Made by a program: the position numbers and the translations under genes. Below are positions 34,615 to 44,990 of a stretch of 64,000 nt of DNA, in pieces. The notes below the pieces were generated by a model. It did no database searches. It was not told where the DNA came from and was given only the letters and a program-made list of their open reading frames with translations. Position 1 is the first letter of the stretch, and every line of letters begins with the position of its first letter. Where the stretch lies: the NCBI GenBank assembly GCA_015680685.1, contig MNCI01023373.1, forward strand, positions 128,744 through 192,743. The letters are read 5' to 3'. The DNA is from Gnetum montanum (lineage: Eukaryota > Streptophyta > Gnetopsida > Gnetales > Gnetaceae).

Positions 34615-34633
34615 TCTTTGGCAATGATGTTAA
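34615..34633 (-). other. TE6 primer-binding site (Asp-tRNA type)
   Basis: The minus-strand sequence TTAACATCATTGCCAAAGA abuts the 5' LTR and is a decayed TTGGCGCCGTTGCCGGGGA. Confidence 0.78.
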
Positions 34634-35414
34634 TGATGAGTAGCAAGGTATCCCAATGCCCATTCATATGAATCACTAAGGCATTCAGACATGATCTAGT
34701 TGAATTCCATGAACCTATAGTTCATTAGTACACTAGTTCCTCTAGGAAGTGAGATAGTCATTGAGAACATTTGTTGTCTTCCCAACTACACTTGTGAAGC
34801 TTATGGATGTGGTTTAAGTGTAATTTAGACACATGATTTTTATCATTTTATGTTTTGTAAATTTAATCACCTACAAAAATAATAAAAGGTAGATTAATTT
34901 AATATCTAATTTTTCTACTGCCTAGCTAGCCTTGCTGGGTTACTAAATGTTAATTGTTTCTAGGTTACCAAGTGCTACATGTATGCTAGAGGTGGTCGTG
35001 CTTATGTTCATTATCAACTAGGAACTAATCGCTTAATTAAATTGCATTAAAGTGAAGTGCATGAGAATAAAGTTCATGAATCTTAAATGCATCAAGGAAA
35101 CATTAATCTATTATCATTGCTGAAAGGATGATCAAGAGGGTTTGTTTTTATTTCCATCACACTACTATGCTTAGGCATATTAGTGTTCAAATAAAGACTT
35201 TTACACACTCAGACTCTTGCTACAGGAACTTAGAAAATATTTTAACTTTGGAAAAAACAAATTGTAAGAGATTTACTATCTATGACAAAAAACTAATATG
35301 AAAATTGTGAGTTCAAGTGCTATATTTATAGGCCATCATATACCCTACGATATTGGATATTTGATAATGCATCCTAGGCTTTGATATTAAAGTGTGTCAG
35401 AACATGACTTGCTA
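34634..35414 (-). repeat. TE6 5' LTR
   Basis: 781 bp; partner of 26156-26911. It begins TGATGAGTAGC and ends GACTTGCTA (the other copy has GACTTATCA). A TATA box lies near 35325 on the minus strand. AACAT follows as the target duplicate. Confidence 0.87.
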
Positions 35415-35419
35415 AACAT

Positions 35420-36106
35420 TTTTTAAAATAGAAAAAAGTATACCTTCTTGTAAAAGTACCCCTCTAATGTTATGTCCACTTTCATCCAACTCTACTTGAA
35501 AAATATTCTAAGAATCTAGAATTGTAAGAATTGATTCACTAGTTATTTTTTCTTTCAATAAGCTAAAGATACTTTGGGTTTGATCACCCTACTTAAAATC
35601 TATATTCTTCTTTAGCAAAGAAAACATAGACCAAGAAATACCTTTGAAAGTTTTTATGAGCCTTCAATAAAAACCTACTAAACCAAGAAATCATCTTATC
35701 TCCCCAACATTCTTAGGAGTTGACCAAACTCTAATAGCCCTCATCTTGGTAGCTTTCATCTAAATTTTGTTTTTAGAAACCACATGTTCCAAGTATGTGA
35801 TATCCATCTTGAAGAAATGAAATTTATTCACATTAATCACCAAACACACCTTTTTCAATTTAAGATGCACTTTTCTCAAGTGATCAAAGTACTTCTTCTT
35901 ATTAAACCTATACACTAAAATATCAACAAAGAAGATAATATAATGCTTACCAAGTAATTCTTCAAGCACATGATGCATCATCCTCATGAATGTTTCAAGT
36001 TAATTTATGAGCCTAGATAAAATCACCAAGCACTCAAAAAATCCATTTTATGTTTTAAAAGTTATTTTTCATTCATCACCAAGCATGATGAAAATTTCAT
36101 GGTAAC
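35420..36106 (-). pseudogene. pol: TE5 RT end and RNase H start
   Basis: The minus strand picks up exactly after the TE7 insertion with YHEIFIMLGDE (usual YHQIRI..GDEWKTAF), NGFFECLV and ETFMRMMHHVLEELLGK. Then comes IIFFVDILVYRFNKKKYFDHL, the catalytic YFDDILVYS box with Val for the first Asp, and KVCLVINVNKFHF and VVSKNKI. After a stop come RVWSTPKNV and FLGLVGFY (RNase H connection) and ELDESGHNIRGVLLQEG. It ends at TE6. The N-terminal RT half is at 44580-44780. Confidence 0.85.
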
Positions 36107-36111
36107 CTCTC
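36107..36111. other. TE7 target-site duplication (left)
   Basis: CTCTC immediately precedes TE7 and is repeated at 44575-44579 immediately after it. The RT reading on each side is continuous once TE7 and one copy of CTCTC are set aside. Confidence 0.95.
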
Positions 36112-36909
36112 TAATGAGTGGTGAGGTACCCCTACACTCAACCATACGAATACGAGTGTTACGCACACGATCCGGTTGAACTCCTCAGATAGGTTAGTTG
36201 TGGCATCTAGATAGTTAGCCTTAGGTCGCAGTTTGCTATCTTCCCACCTAGACTAGTATTAGCTTTTTCACGTATGGTTTAGTGTAGAATGAGGTGTATG
36301 ATGTGTTTCTAATCTAATGCTACTCTTGAAGGCAATGGAAAGTAATGATTACTAACCTAGGAGAGAAAGGGTGAGAGAGGATCTAAACTAGCCTAAGTAA
36401 GATGAGCATCAATTCCTTGATTATCCATACACTTCTTGGACTTTATACAGGACTACCATTGGAATTACCAAGCATAGATCCTAGGTACACTACTGGGTTA
36501 CCAAGTAGTCACACTTAAATGCTTATAATCAAGTCGTAATCAGTCCACATTTTAACATGAGATAAGGGTGAAGAGAGATATTAACTAGGAAATTAGTAAA
36601 TAGAAATTAATTAAATAATTAGTCTAAGTGAATGCTGCAATGATGAAGTAATCTCGATATCTATTTCTGGTCATGTGCATGTCCAGGTATGTCACACTCA
36701 AATAAGGATGTCGTACAATTACAATCACCACACTGTGGGATACACTAGAAAATAATTCTAACTCTAAGAAGGGAAAACTACAAGAGTTTGGATAAGGAAG
36801 TAAGAGCTAACTTCTAAAACTCATCTGTCTACCTCTTATTTATAGATGAGGAGATAGGCCGCGATATCATGTATGAAATATCACAGTTGCCCCAAATGAC
36901 AACTCATCA
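36112..36909 (-). repeat. TE7 3' LTR
   Basis: 798 bp; begins TAATGAGTGGTGAGGTACCC and ends GACAACTCATCA. It closely matches 43741-44574. The minus-strand TATAAATA box is at 36837-36844, with one CGATATCATG palindrome remnant upstream at about 36861. About 36 bp of the palindrome block present in the other LTR are missing. Confidence 0.93.
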
Positions 36910-36921
36910 TACCCCCATGAT
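36910..36921 (-). other. TE7 polypurine tract
   Basis: The minus-strand sequence AATCATGGGGGTA ends at the TGATGAGTTGTC start of the 3' LTR. Confidence 0.82.
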
Positions 36922-37072
36922 TGAATAAAAACTCATCCTCAAGCTATAGTGATTACACAGTGGATAGGTATGGGATTATTAGATGGGAAAATGGGATTAT
37001 GCTGTAGTGTGAAATTAAAGAAAATGAAGACACAACACAAAGAATATGCTACAACTACAAAATTTGTGGAAC

Positions 37073-39862
37073 TCATGTAGTTCCAGGTGGCGATGGCTCC
37101 TCCATTGGTGCTTTCCCTTTGTCTTGTGCTCCAAGTTTCGAGGCCTGATGGCATTGAAGTATCCCCTAGAGCTTCTCCTCTTCAGGTTAAGGGTCTTGTG
37201 CCATCCATGCTAATGTTCCAATATTTGACGAAGTTGAAACTTCCCATGGACACGGTAGTTGTGGAAACATTTGATTGGCCTTGACATACTATGCTATGAA
37301 CACCCATCATTCCTTCTCATAGGCTCTAGCTTTATCCTTGTACTCCTAAACATCTACTAGCCATTAAGCCTAATCTTCTATGATACCCTTCTATCCTTGG
37401 TAGCTTGCCTTCACCATATTAAGTTTAGAATTTGCGATTTCCAATTTCTCCAATAACTTCTTATGTTCTGCAAATTCTATTTCATATTTGATGTGGGTGG
37501 TGGCTACCTATTGCTTGAGCTCTATCCTCGAGCATCCTGCTATTAACACGGAAAGGTTGGCATACCTCAAATTTTCCAAATCCATGTATTTTGTTAAATC
37601 CTGAATTTACAGATCCCAGCTCTTAACTTCCACTTAGTGGGCAAGGACATATGTGTCCAATATGGCCCATCAATTAGTGTGTTGAGCACTGATAGCATTG
37701 ATCTCGGCCTTCGCCATATGGATCTGCTTCTTAAGGATCTATTTGTACATCCTCACCTAATCTCAGAAGTTCTCCTTTAGCTTCTCATGTTTTTTAGCCT
37801 TATTTTACCACATGGTTATTTCAATGGCTATCTTTTGACGAATGAAGTGTACCGCCTCCATTGAGAGGGTTTGGTTATCCCTGGCTAAAATACTTATGTC
37901 TTGGTTGACCTAGATGAATTGTTCTCGCAACTAATGAAAGGTTTCCTCAAGAACGTTCTTCTGCTTCTCCAAAGTGGTCAACCGAAGGTTGTCGGTAGCA
38001 AGCTATTTAATTTCTTCATGTAAGGCATTGAGTGCTTTAAGATGTGCGTGATTTTGCACCTATGTTGTGGAGGCATCCCAAATAGCCTTATCTTTTTCAT
38101 CAGCCACCTTTTTATTCTCTACTATTAGCTTGGTTAGTTGCTCAGTTCTGAAATTGTCTAGCTAGTCTATGAGAACAAATTGCAAAGGCTCCCACTATGC
38201 TGCTTGTAGGGCCATGAGCTACTCTTGTAATTTCTGCACCTCTGCTTCAACATGCTCGGCCTTCACTTATGTTAAGAGCAGCTTCCTCTTTGTGGAAATG
38301 AGGTCTGACTAAATTGCCATAACATCCTGGTGGATGTCAAACAGGGATGTCATCATTTGCCCTATTTGGAGTAATCGATCAAGCACATCCTCATGTTCCG
38401 CAAGAGTCATTGAGGTTTCGGCCAAAGTTTGAGCATACTGTGCTCCTGTGAGATCTATTGATGGCACAATAGGTACATTGAAAGATTCTTTGATGTAGTC
38501 TGTGACCACTTTTGTAGCTCCCAAGGCATCCTGGTGTTGTATGACCACCACAGTTGCCCCTTCACCAGAGTCTAATTACACTTGGAAAGATGCTACATTA
38601 CCTAAGATTTGTTGTAACCATCTACTTTCCCCTTCTCCTATGTGAATAGACACTTTGCTCCTTGTGCGATCCAAAGAAATAGTAGGTTGAATGACATCTT
38701 CAATGATGTAGAAGAGGTTTTTGTCATCACGACTTCCCCAACTAACCATCTTAGCGATGGCCCTGAGATGACTCATCGATGGTCTGTAGTCTTGCGGTGG
38801 TGGTGATTGATCTTGGCCTATGTTGGGCCCTACTTCCTATTGTTGGCTGGATCCTATGCTTGGAGATTGGCTGGGACCTGTAAGTTGAGTTGTAGTTGGT
38901 CCAACCATCTATTCTTCTTCTTCTTTTAGTCCCAACATCTCAGCAGTGATTTTTCTTACAACTGGTGGCTTTAACAGTTTAGCATAGAAAACACTTTGGG
39001 CTTTTTAGAGGACATCATTGGTGTACCCCCAAATACCAGCATGTTGGCAAAGCTTTCTGATAAGACAAGGGAAATGCAACGTCATCTTTCCTATCTTCCA
39101 TTCCTCAAACTGCCTTAGGATCTCCCTTAAATATAGATGGGGTAGGTTAGCATTAACCTTTCTCATCAACACTGCACATCCTCTTGTCACATACATTGAT
39201 ATTCTTTTTAAGCCCTTTATGGGGAAGAGGTGATATATTCCAATTTTAAAGTAAATCCTCTCTTTCATCGTCAACTCACCAAATGTTTTATCTCTGCCAT
39301 AAGCCTTTTCCAACCAATCTCATCGCACATTGGGCTCTGAACAGGTGGATAACTAAGAAACTTTGGGCCCCATATTTGAAATTTTTAACACCTACAAAAT
39401 GGCCTATGTATAGAAATCAACTGTCACACCAAAAATGTTGATAGTGGTTCCTTGCTCCCTATTGTGCCAAAATCGGTACATCTCTCCTAGGTACTAGGCA
39501 CCGCTTTTAGAGATGGTAGGCCATAAGGGAGATCCTTTGAGGTGATCCCTAATAGCCTCAGGAGTGAACTCTATAAAATATTTGAATTTTAATTCCACAA
39601 TCACTGCAATGAATGTGGACTTCTCGTGGATGGCCTGAACACAATCTTGGGGCAATGTGATATGTTGTCCCTATTCAAGCATTGTAGCAACTCCTCCTTT
39701 TGCCTACTTGGACTGTATGGTAGGAGGATTCTCTTGATGAATGATAAATAATTGTTCCTCCTATCTTGCATGTTATCTGATAGGATCTTATCTTCCACCT
39801 CTCTGAGATTTTTTGCTTTCACCTTGTGTAGGACCTTCTTGTTGTCCACGTTTCAGGGCCAT
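37073..39862 (-). pseudogene. Large extra ORF: plant-transposon-protein/Athila ORF1-like with long helical tail
   Basis: From the ATG at 39862 to a TGA at 37075-37073, one frame of 929 codons runs without any frameshift that I found; I followed the phase by hand over its length. It is broken by more than 30 nonsense codons, each explainable by one C-to-T or G-to-A change in CAA, CAG, CGA or TGG. Residues ~90-290 resemble the 'putative plant transposon protein'/Athila ORF1 group: FIEFTPEAIRDHL, then LTMKERIYFKIGIYHLFPIK, TRGCAVLMRKVNANLPHLYL and HFPCLIRKLCQHAGI. A Pro/Gln/Ser linker follows (about 38.8-38.95 kb), then about 500 residues rich in Glu, Lys, Leu and Ala with heptad-like spacing, probably coiled coil (e.g. 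EAEVQKLQE, LEKQKNVLEETFH). It ends KGKAPMEEPSPPG. Function unknown. Its place between gag and the 3' LTR is that of env-like genes. It could be a captured element or host gene. Confidence 0.8.
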
Positions 39863-39890
39863 CTACAATCACACAGGCCAAGAGTTAGTA
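39863..39890 (-). promoter_or_regulatory. Predicted branch point and splice acceptor at the extra ORF
   Basis: On the minus strand TACTAAC (39890-39884), the optimal branch-point sequence, is followed after 22 nt by GATTGTAG, whose AG (39864-39863) directly touches the ATG of the 929-codon frame. The spacing and T-rich lead-in fit a 3' splice site. A possible donor, TTAGTAAGA (GT at 43652-43651), lies between the primer site and gag. Splicing is inferred, not shown. Confidence 0.5.
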
Positions 39891-40139
39891 AGGTTGTTTT
39901 TGAAGTTAATTTATACCTTACTGCTTACCTTAATTAATTGATTTGTTTATCTTCGTGTGATATTACCTAAAAGATTGTAATAATGATTCCATTTTACTTA
40001 GGTGGTTTCTAATTTTTAATTTCCCGATATACCTAAGGATTAAATGAGTTTTGGGCACAATTATTCTAAGTGTTATAGCTAATTACCCTAGATGATGTCC
40101 TTTTGGCAATGATAAATTCCAAAAAATTTAGGCACTTTT
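39891..40139 (-). other. Spacer upstream of the extra ORF
   Basis: About 250 bp of T-rich DNA (minus sense) with no gene. It could be the end of an intron or a leader. Confidence 0.5.
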
Positions 40140-40436
40140 TGGCAGGTGTCCCTCCCCCATGACTAAGCTAAACACTCTAGGTTCAAGCAGGGTCAAACAG
40201 AAGTAAAATCAGAGTACTAGCAAGTGAGATAGAGGTTGAAAAGCAAAGGTGTCACACTCCCAAGTTGCACAGAAAAATTTGAAAAACTCCCCCACGTGAA
40301 TGACAAGAAATGATGCTAAGTGTTGTAGGGGGTCACCTATTTATAGGGTTGGAAAGACGCAATATCATGTACAATACATCGTATATGCAATATCGCATGG
40401 GCCACGATATTGCGTATGTGATATCACGACTTATCA
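40140..40436 (-). promoter_or_regulatory. LTR U3-like segment upstream of the extra ORF
   Basis: Read on the minus strand it starts TGATAAGTCGTGATATCAC, like the LTR starts in this group. Diverged CGATATCG palindromes follow (CGCAATATCGTGG, GCGATATTGC), then CCTATAAATAGG (40334-40345), a good TATA box. Downstream it does not match the TE7 LTRs. Near 40150-40165 it has TTAGTCATGGGGGAGGGACA, a copy of the group's post-pol G-run motif. It looks like part of a different LTR of the same group, brought in with the ORF. It could have served as an internal promoter. Confidence 0.55.
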
Positions 40437-41830
40437 ATGTTTTAGGCCTGAGGGAAAGAACGAATTTTTAAGGTTTTTCTTGGAATAAAAAGTTGAAATT
40501 AGGACATGTAATAAATTTTGAAGGGTTCTAGGATAATTCCATTAATTCAAAAGGTAGAATTAATTACAATGGTGTGGATTTTATCAATAAAACCTCAAAT
40601 GGGAGAAAAAGGCTATGTAATGGTACATAGGAACATTGAAATTCAGAGGGATAATAGCAGGGAAAGAACATTATGAAAAATTATGTTGAGGATAAGAAAT
40701 GGTGTGTGTGAGCTATGTCATAAGTGAAGATTACAAAAGATTACACAAATGGGTCCTCCCCAAAGCAGGTTCCAACCTATAATGCCATTGTGTAACCACA
40801 CTTAAAGTGTCCGTGGGCACTAGAAGGGTTAAATGTAATCCACGCTAATTCTACAAAACACACACATGTAATTATCACTGAAATGAGGTAATAATTCTAT
40901 GTTACACATGACATGAACTATAATTACATGAATAGTGAGATGAGATGAACTATAGAAAGGGGTTGTAGAGACTGGGACATGAGGTAACTGACCTAGGGCA
41001 CAGTGAATCCTACGTGAAAAGCACGATTAACATGTCAATAACCTGTCGTTCCAATATCAAGATGAAGTCCATTCCTCTAATTAGTGACATCGCATTATTT
41101 CATCCCATGATGAGAAACTACAAGAATACCATAACAACAACACATACGATCATTTGGCATTTTATTCAAGGGAGGAGTGACTTTTGTTTTGTGGAACTTC
41201 CTTTTTTTTTCTTTTTTTTCTTTTTCACTTTACTGAATCCAGAGAAGCTGCCAACCTTCAGGCATGGATGCAAGTCTTTCCAATGGGACCTCCTAGAATA
41301 GCTTTTAATTTTTGAGTGCCCATTTGATTACTCTTACTCCCATTTTTCATTAGATCTACAAGGATCTTAGTACATCCACATTGCATGAAAACTCCCACAG
41401 ATGTCACCAAAGAGAATCCGTAAGTTCCCTTGATGTCACACTCTAATCACTCCCTCTTGGTCCATCCTTCTTCATTCTGGGTACAATGAACACAAAATTA
41501 ATTTTAAGTTCTAAAAATGTCAAGAATATCATTGTACCGTCAAATAAAACCTCTTATTTGTAGAATGGATGAATGGGTGTAATGGGCTCACTATCCACAT
41601 AATTGATCACTTGAAACTCGACAACATAGAACACACCTCAACCAATGATCCACGTGAGTGTTTTATTCATAGATGAGATTATTTGTTAAAACGTAAAAAG
41701 ATAAAAAGACAAAAACAAGAAGTTGAAAAATGAAAAATTGGAAAACAAAAAGTTGTAAAATCAAAGAAAACAAAAAGGTAGTTATTAATCCTACTTGTTA
41801 CTAGAATGGGGGATATCCCCCATAACTAAA
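40437..41830 (-). other. TE7 3' non-coding region of the gag part
   Basis: No gene. It has the group's conserved blocks in the same order: CTGCTTTGGGGAGGACCC (40751-40768, minus), A-rich 'AAAAAGTTGTAAAATC' repeats (41690-41775) and GTTATGGGGGATATCCCC (41806-41824). A T-rich run with 'TTTTTTTTTCTTTTTTTTC' lies near 41190-41225. Confidence 0.65.
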
Positions 41831-41833
41831 CAG

Positions 41834-43596
41834 TTAAGTATGGAAAGGATTAATAAATGCAAGATGAGGATCCTTGCATGTTGAAAATATTGGGGCTTGG
41901 TTATGGAAATTTATACGATGTAGTTCCCAGATCACGAGTTGACCGACTATGATATTTGGGACCGTTAGATGGTATGAAAGGATTGGGATGATTTCTCCCA
42001 TGGTTGCATTCATTGGTCCGTATGGTTTTTGGAGTGTTAATTGGTGGCCTTGATGAAGTAACATGAGGAGTGGAGTTCGAAGATAACAGTGGACCACAAG
42101 GTTGGACTTGTGTTGAGTTGGAGGATGTGGTGACCTAAGAATTGTGTTGTCCCTTCCTAGGGTCATTTATAAAGAAGGGGCACTTTTGATGTTGAAGAAG
42201 CCTTACACTATTGTTGGTAGTAGTGGCATAAGTAGTGTTCGTTTGTTGCAGTGGTGCAAAAACCTTGGGAATAGTTGGTGGTGATGTAGAAGGAGGGAAA
42301 AATGAGAATGTTGGAAATTAGAAGGATTATAAGGTGCAAAAGGCGGTGGTTCTGTTGAAGACATGCATTGATGGTGTTGAGGAGAATGATACTGTGGTGA
42401 GATAGGGTATGTTAGCCTAGTTGAAGAAACAAGGTATTGGACTAGGTAAGTGTTTGGATTTAGATGATATGAAGGGTATCTCCAGTCTAAGTGTGGCTTC
42501 CCCCATGACTAGGATTGTTGCCACTATGATCAAACATAGTATCTCTATACGAACTCTAGATGTAACATGTTTCCCCAATGCTCATGTAAATGTAACAATA
42601 TTGGACATTGGCCCTTGGAGTGATCATATAGGCAAATGTTGCATTCATACATATGATTGGTAGTTAAGCTCTTATTTTCCTTATCCCTTCTTTCCAATTG
42701 TCTAATGTTTTGTCCTACTTCTTGGGTTGTCAAAACTCTATCTCCAATAATGTTGATAAATTTTCCACACTTTTGATACATCCATTCCAACATGTTATTG
42801 ATCTTTGCCTTGAGTTCTTCTAATGATTGTTGTATTGGCAAAGATGATTCTTTCTCCTTATGATACATTGATTTCTCCTTTTTATGATCACGGACCTTTG
42901 TTAAGTTGAGATTTTGGTCCCGTTGATGTTTTTCAACACTCTCCCATCTAGCCATTTCTCCTTCTTCTTTTGCTACTTTCTTAATAAGCTCTTGGACTTG
43001 TTAGGTTCGTAGTTCGTATAGTTGACCTTAGGCATACATTCCTAATTTCTCTCTTGTTTCATTACGTAGCCCATCAATGATATGGGATGCTAGCCTTTCC
43101 TTGGAAAATCCATGGCTTGGAAAATTATTTAACAATGCATAATATTTTTCTAAGGCCATGTCCAAGGGTTCATGTTGTACTTGTTTCCATCCTTGGATTT
43201 ATTTCCTCAAGGTTGACACTCTTGCATAGGTTTGATATTTTTCATTAAATACTTCTACCGTTGTTGACCAACACCGTATTGAGTTTGGTTTTAACAATCT
43301 ATACCATACTTTTTCTTGGTCAATGAGTGTCATGGGAAAGAGCTTAAGTTTTTGCCACCCATTATCAATGTTGTTCCATGTACAGGCATCATAGAAGGCT
43401 TGTAAATGTTGATGCAGATCTAAGTCATAGCCTCNTTATGCTTTCATGTGTTGGGATGACATTTCTTTTGTTTATGTTTATAAGAAACTCCCACTTTAGG
43501 TTTTGTACTCCAATCTTCATCGTCATATAGTTCGTTGGTTCTCCAATGAACTTCCTCACTAAGTATGGCATTATTGTAATCTTGTAGGAGAGGCAT
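41834..43596 (-). pseudogene. gag: TE7 gag
   Basis: It begins at the ATG at 43594-43596 (MPLLQDYNNAILSEEVHWR). The gag core is readable around 43000-43310: WSTTVEVFNEKYQTYARVST, DMALEKYYALLNNFPSHGF, HIIDGLRNETREKLGMYA and ELIKKVAKEEGEMARWE. Then 42545-42955 holds a Lys-rich helix and an intact Cys/His knuckle, CNICLYDHSKGQC (C-x2-C-x3-H-x4-C). After this a His/Pro/Thr-rich stretch (to 41834) runs straight into the non-coding region, so the protease and pol were lost at this boundary. There are frameshifts and one undetermined base (43435). Confidence 0.85.
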
Positions 43597-43721
43597 TGTT
43601 GTGAAGTTTTGTGTGAATTTATATGTGAATTTTTATAATTATTTCTTCTTACTAAGAGATATATTGTTAAGTCCTATAAAGTAACCTTGTATGATATAAC
43701 TAATCTAGATAACTAGCATCA

Positions 43722-43740
43722 TCTCCAGCAATGGCTCCAA
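43722..43740 (-). other. TE7 primer-binding site (Asp-tRNA type)
   Basis: The minus-strand sequence TTGGAGCCATTGCTGGAGA abuts the LTR and keeps most of TTGGCGCCGTTGCCGGGGA. Confidence 0.87.
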
Positions 43741-44574
43741 TGATGAGTGGCGAGGTACCCGTACACTTAACCATACGAATATGAGCGTTACACACGTGAT
43801 CCGGTTGAACTCCACAGATGGACTAGTGGTGGCATATAGATAGTTAGCCTTAGGTCACAGTTCACTGTCTTCCAACTTGGACTAGTATTAGCTTTATCAC
43901 GTATGGTTTAGTCCAAAATGAGGTGTATGATGTGTTTCTAATCTAATGCTACTCCTGAACGAAATGGAAAGTAATGATTACTAAGCTAGGAGAGAAAGGG
44001 TGAGAGAAGGATCTAAAGTAGTCTAAGTGCGATGAGCAGCTGTTCCTTGATTATCCGTACACATCTTGGACTTCATGCATGACTGCCACTAGAATTACCA
44101 AGCGTAGATACTAGGTATGCTACTAGGTTACCAAGTAGTCATACTTAAATGCTCGTAATCAAGTCATACTCATTTTGAATTTTAACATGAGATAAGGGTG
44201 AAGAGAGATATTAACTAGGAAAGAAGTAAATAGAAATTAATTAAATAATTAATCTAAGTGAATGCTACAGTGGTGAAGTAATCTCAATCTCTATTTCTGG
44301 TCATGTGCATGTCCAAGTATGTCACACTCAAATAAGGATGATGTACAATTACAATCACCACACTGCGGGCATACACTGGGAAATAGTTCTAACTCTAAAA
44401 AGGGAAAACTACAAGAGTTTGGATAAGGAACTAAGAACTAACTTATAAAACTCATCTATCTACCTCTTATTTATAGATTAGGAGACAGTCCGCGATATCG
44501 AGTATGTGATATCGTGGCTGGGCATGCGATATCGCGTATGCGATATCCCGGTTGGCCCAAATGACAACTCATCA
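43741..44574 (-). repeat. TE7 5' LTR
   Basis: 834 bp, TGATGAGTGGCGAGG ... GACAACTCATCA, with a TATA box at 44468-44475 (minus). Confidence 0.94.
44485..44552 (-). promoter_or_regulatory. Four-copy CGATATCG palindrome block in the TE7 5' LTR
   Basis: Within about 60 bp, directly upstream (minus sense) of the TATA box, are CGCGATATCGAG, GTGATATCGTGG, GCGATATCGCG and GCGATATCCCG. All are centred on the palindrome GATATC and spaced roughly 12-20 bp apart. The block keeps intact CpGs in a CpG-poor setting. Confidence 0.7.
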
Positions 44575-44579
44575 CTCTC

Positions 44580-44990
44580 TTTGAATTAATTTTACTAAAA
44601 ACTTCTACATTAGAAAGGACATTAAGAATGTAATCTATCCTTGGAATATAGAACATGTACCTCACTTTTATTCTATCTACTACCCTAAAATCAATGCACA
44701 TACTCAATTAATTGCTATCCTTATTTGGCACAAGCACTACTACAACATGATAAGGTAAAATAGATTCTCTCATTTGCAAGTAACTCATCTACTTTCCTTT
44801 GCAATTATATCCTTTGATTTGATGTCATATAGTATGTTCTCTCATTTAGAATATTAGCAATAGGAATGAAATAAATTTGGTTTTATACAATCTTCATTGG
44901 TTGGAATCCATGCAATTCCCTCTTGAACACTTTAGAAAATTGCTTCTTCAAGCCTATCATACCTATTGGAAGTTCTACTTGCATATCATC
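44580..44990 (-). pseudogene. pol: TE5 reverse transcriptase, N-terminal half
   Basis: The minus-strand frame reads ILPYHVVVVLVPNKD, then MCIDFRVVDRIKVRYMFYIP, RIDYILNVLSNVEVFSKINS and KR. It matches the chromovirus RT start 'SPCAVPVLLVPKKDG.WRMCVD.RAIN.ITVK.R.PIPR.DD.LD.L....VFSKIDLKSG'. It stops at the CTCTC target site where TE7 entered. The next residues (YHEI) are at 36106. Confidence 0.87.

Larger units (their letters stand above)
26156..35414 (-). mobile_element. TE6: Ty3/gypsy element with gag-PR-RT-RH-INT
   Basis: A minus-strand element of 9259 bp between LTRs 26156-26911 and 34634-35414, with AACTT/AACAT flanks (26151-26155, 35415-35419; one mismatch). From the 5' end: Asp-type primer site, gag, protease, RT-RNase H, integrase, ~2 kb of 3' non-coding DNA and a polypurine tract. 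It is the only member of its group here with a full pol order. It is inactive: stops and frameshifts occur in every domain, and the RT catalytic FMDD-type box reads FMND. It lies inside TE5 RNase H. Confidence 0.92.
36112..44574 (-). mobile_element. TE7: non-autonomous Ty3/gypsy element with an extra large ORF
   Basis: A minus-strand element of 8463 bp with LTRs 36112-36909 and 43741-44574, a perfect CTCTC duplication, an Asp-type primer site and a polypurine tract. From the 5' end: gag (to about 42.5 kb), a His/Pro-rich remnant, the group's 3' non-coding DNA (to about 40.4 kb), an LTR U3-like segment, and a 930-codon sense frame (39862-37073) before the 3' LTR. No protease, RT or integrase is present. 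Compared with TE3 and TE6, about 3.1 kb has been gained between the conserved GGGGAGGACCC block and the polypurine tract. It is inserted in TE5 RT. Confidence 0.93.

Noticed and set aside
36939-37154. 71-codon minus frame as the end of the extra ORF
   Set aside because: It is out of phase with the 929-codon frame; the true frame ends at 37073 with KGKAPMEEPSPPG shortly before.
39018-39233. Plus-strand frame overlapping the extra ORF
   Set aside because: Antisense shadow of the conserved domain at 39005-39313.
37073-39862. Active host gene at 37-40 kb
   Set aside because: More than 30 in-frame stops, and it lies between the LTRs of one element with a perfect target duplication; it is cargo or an element gene, now dead.
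41014-41301. 95-codon plus-strand frame in TE7
   Set aside because: Antisense to TE7, includes a poly-Phe run from a T-tract, no domain.
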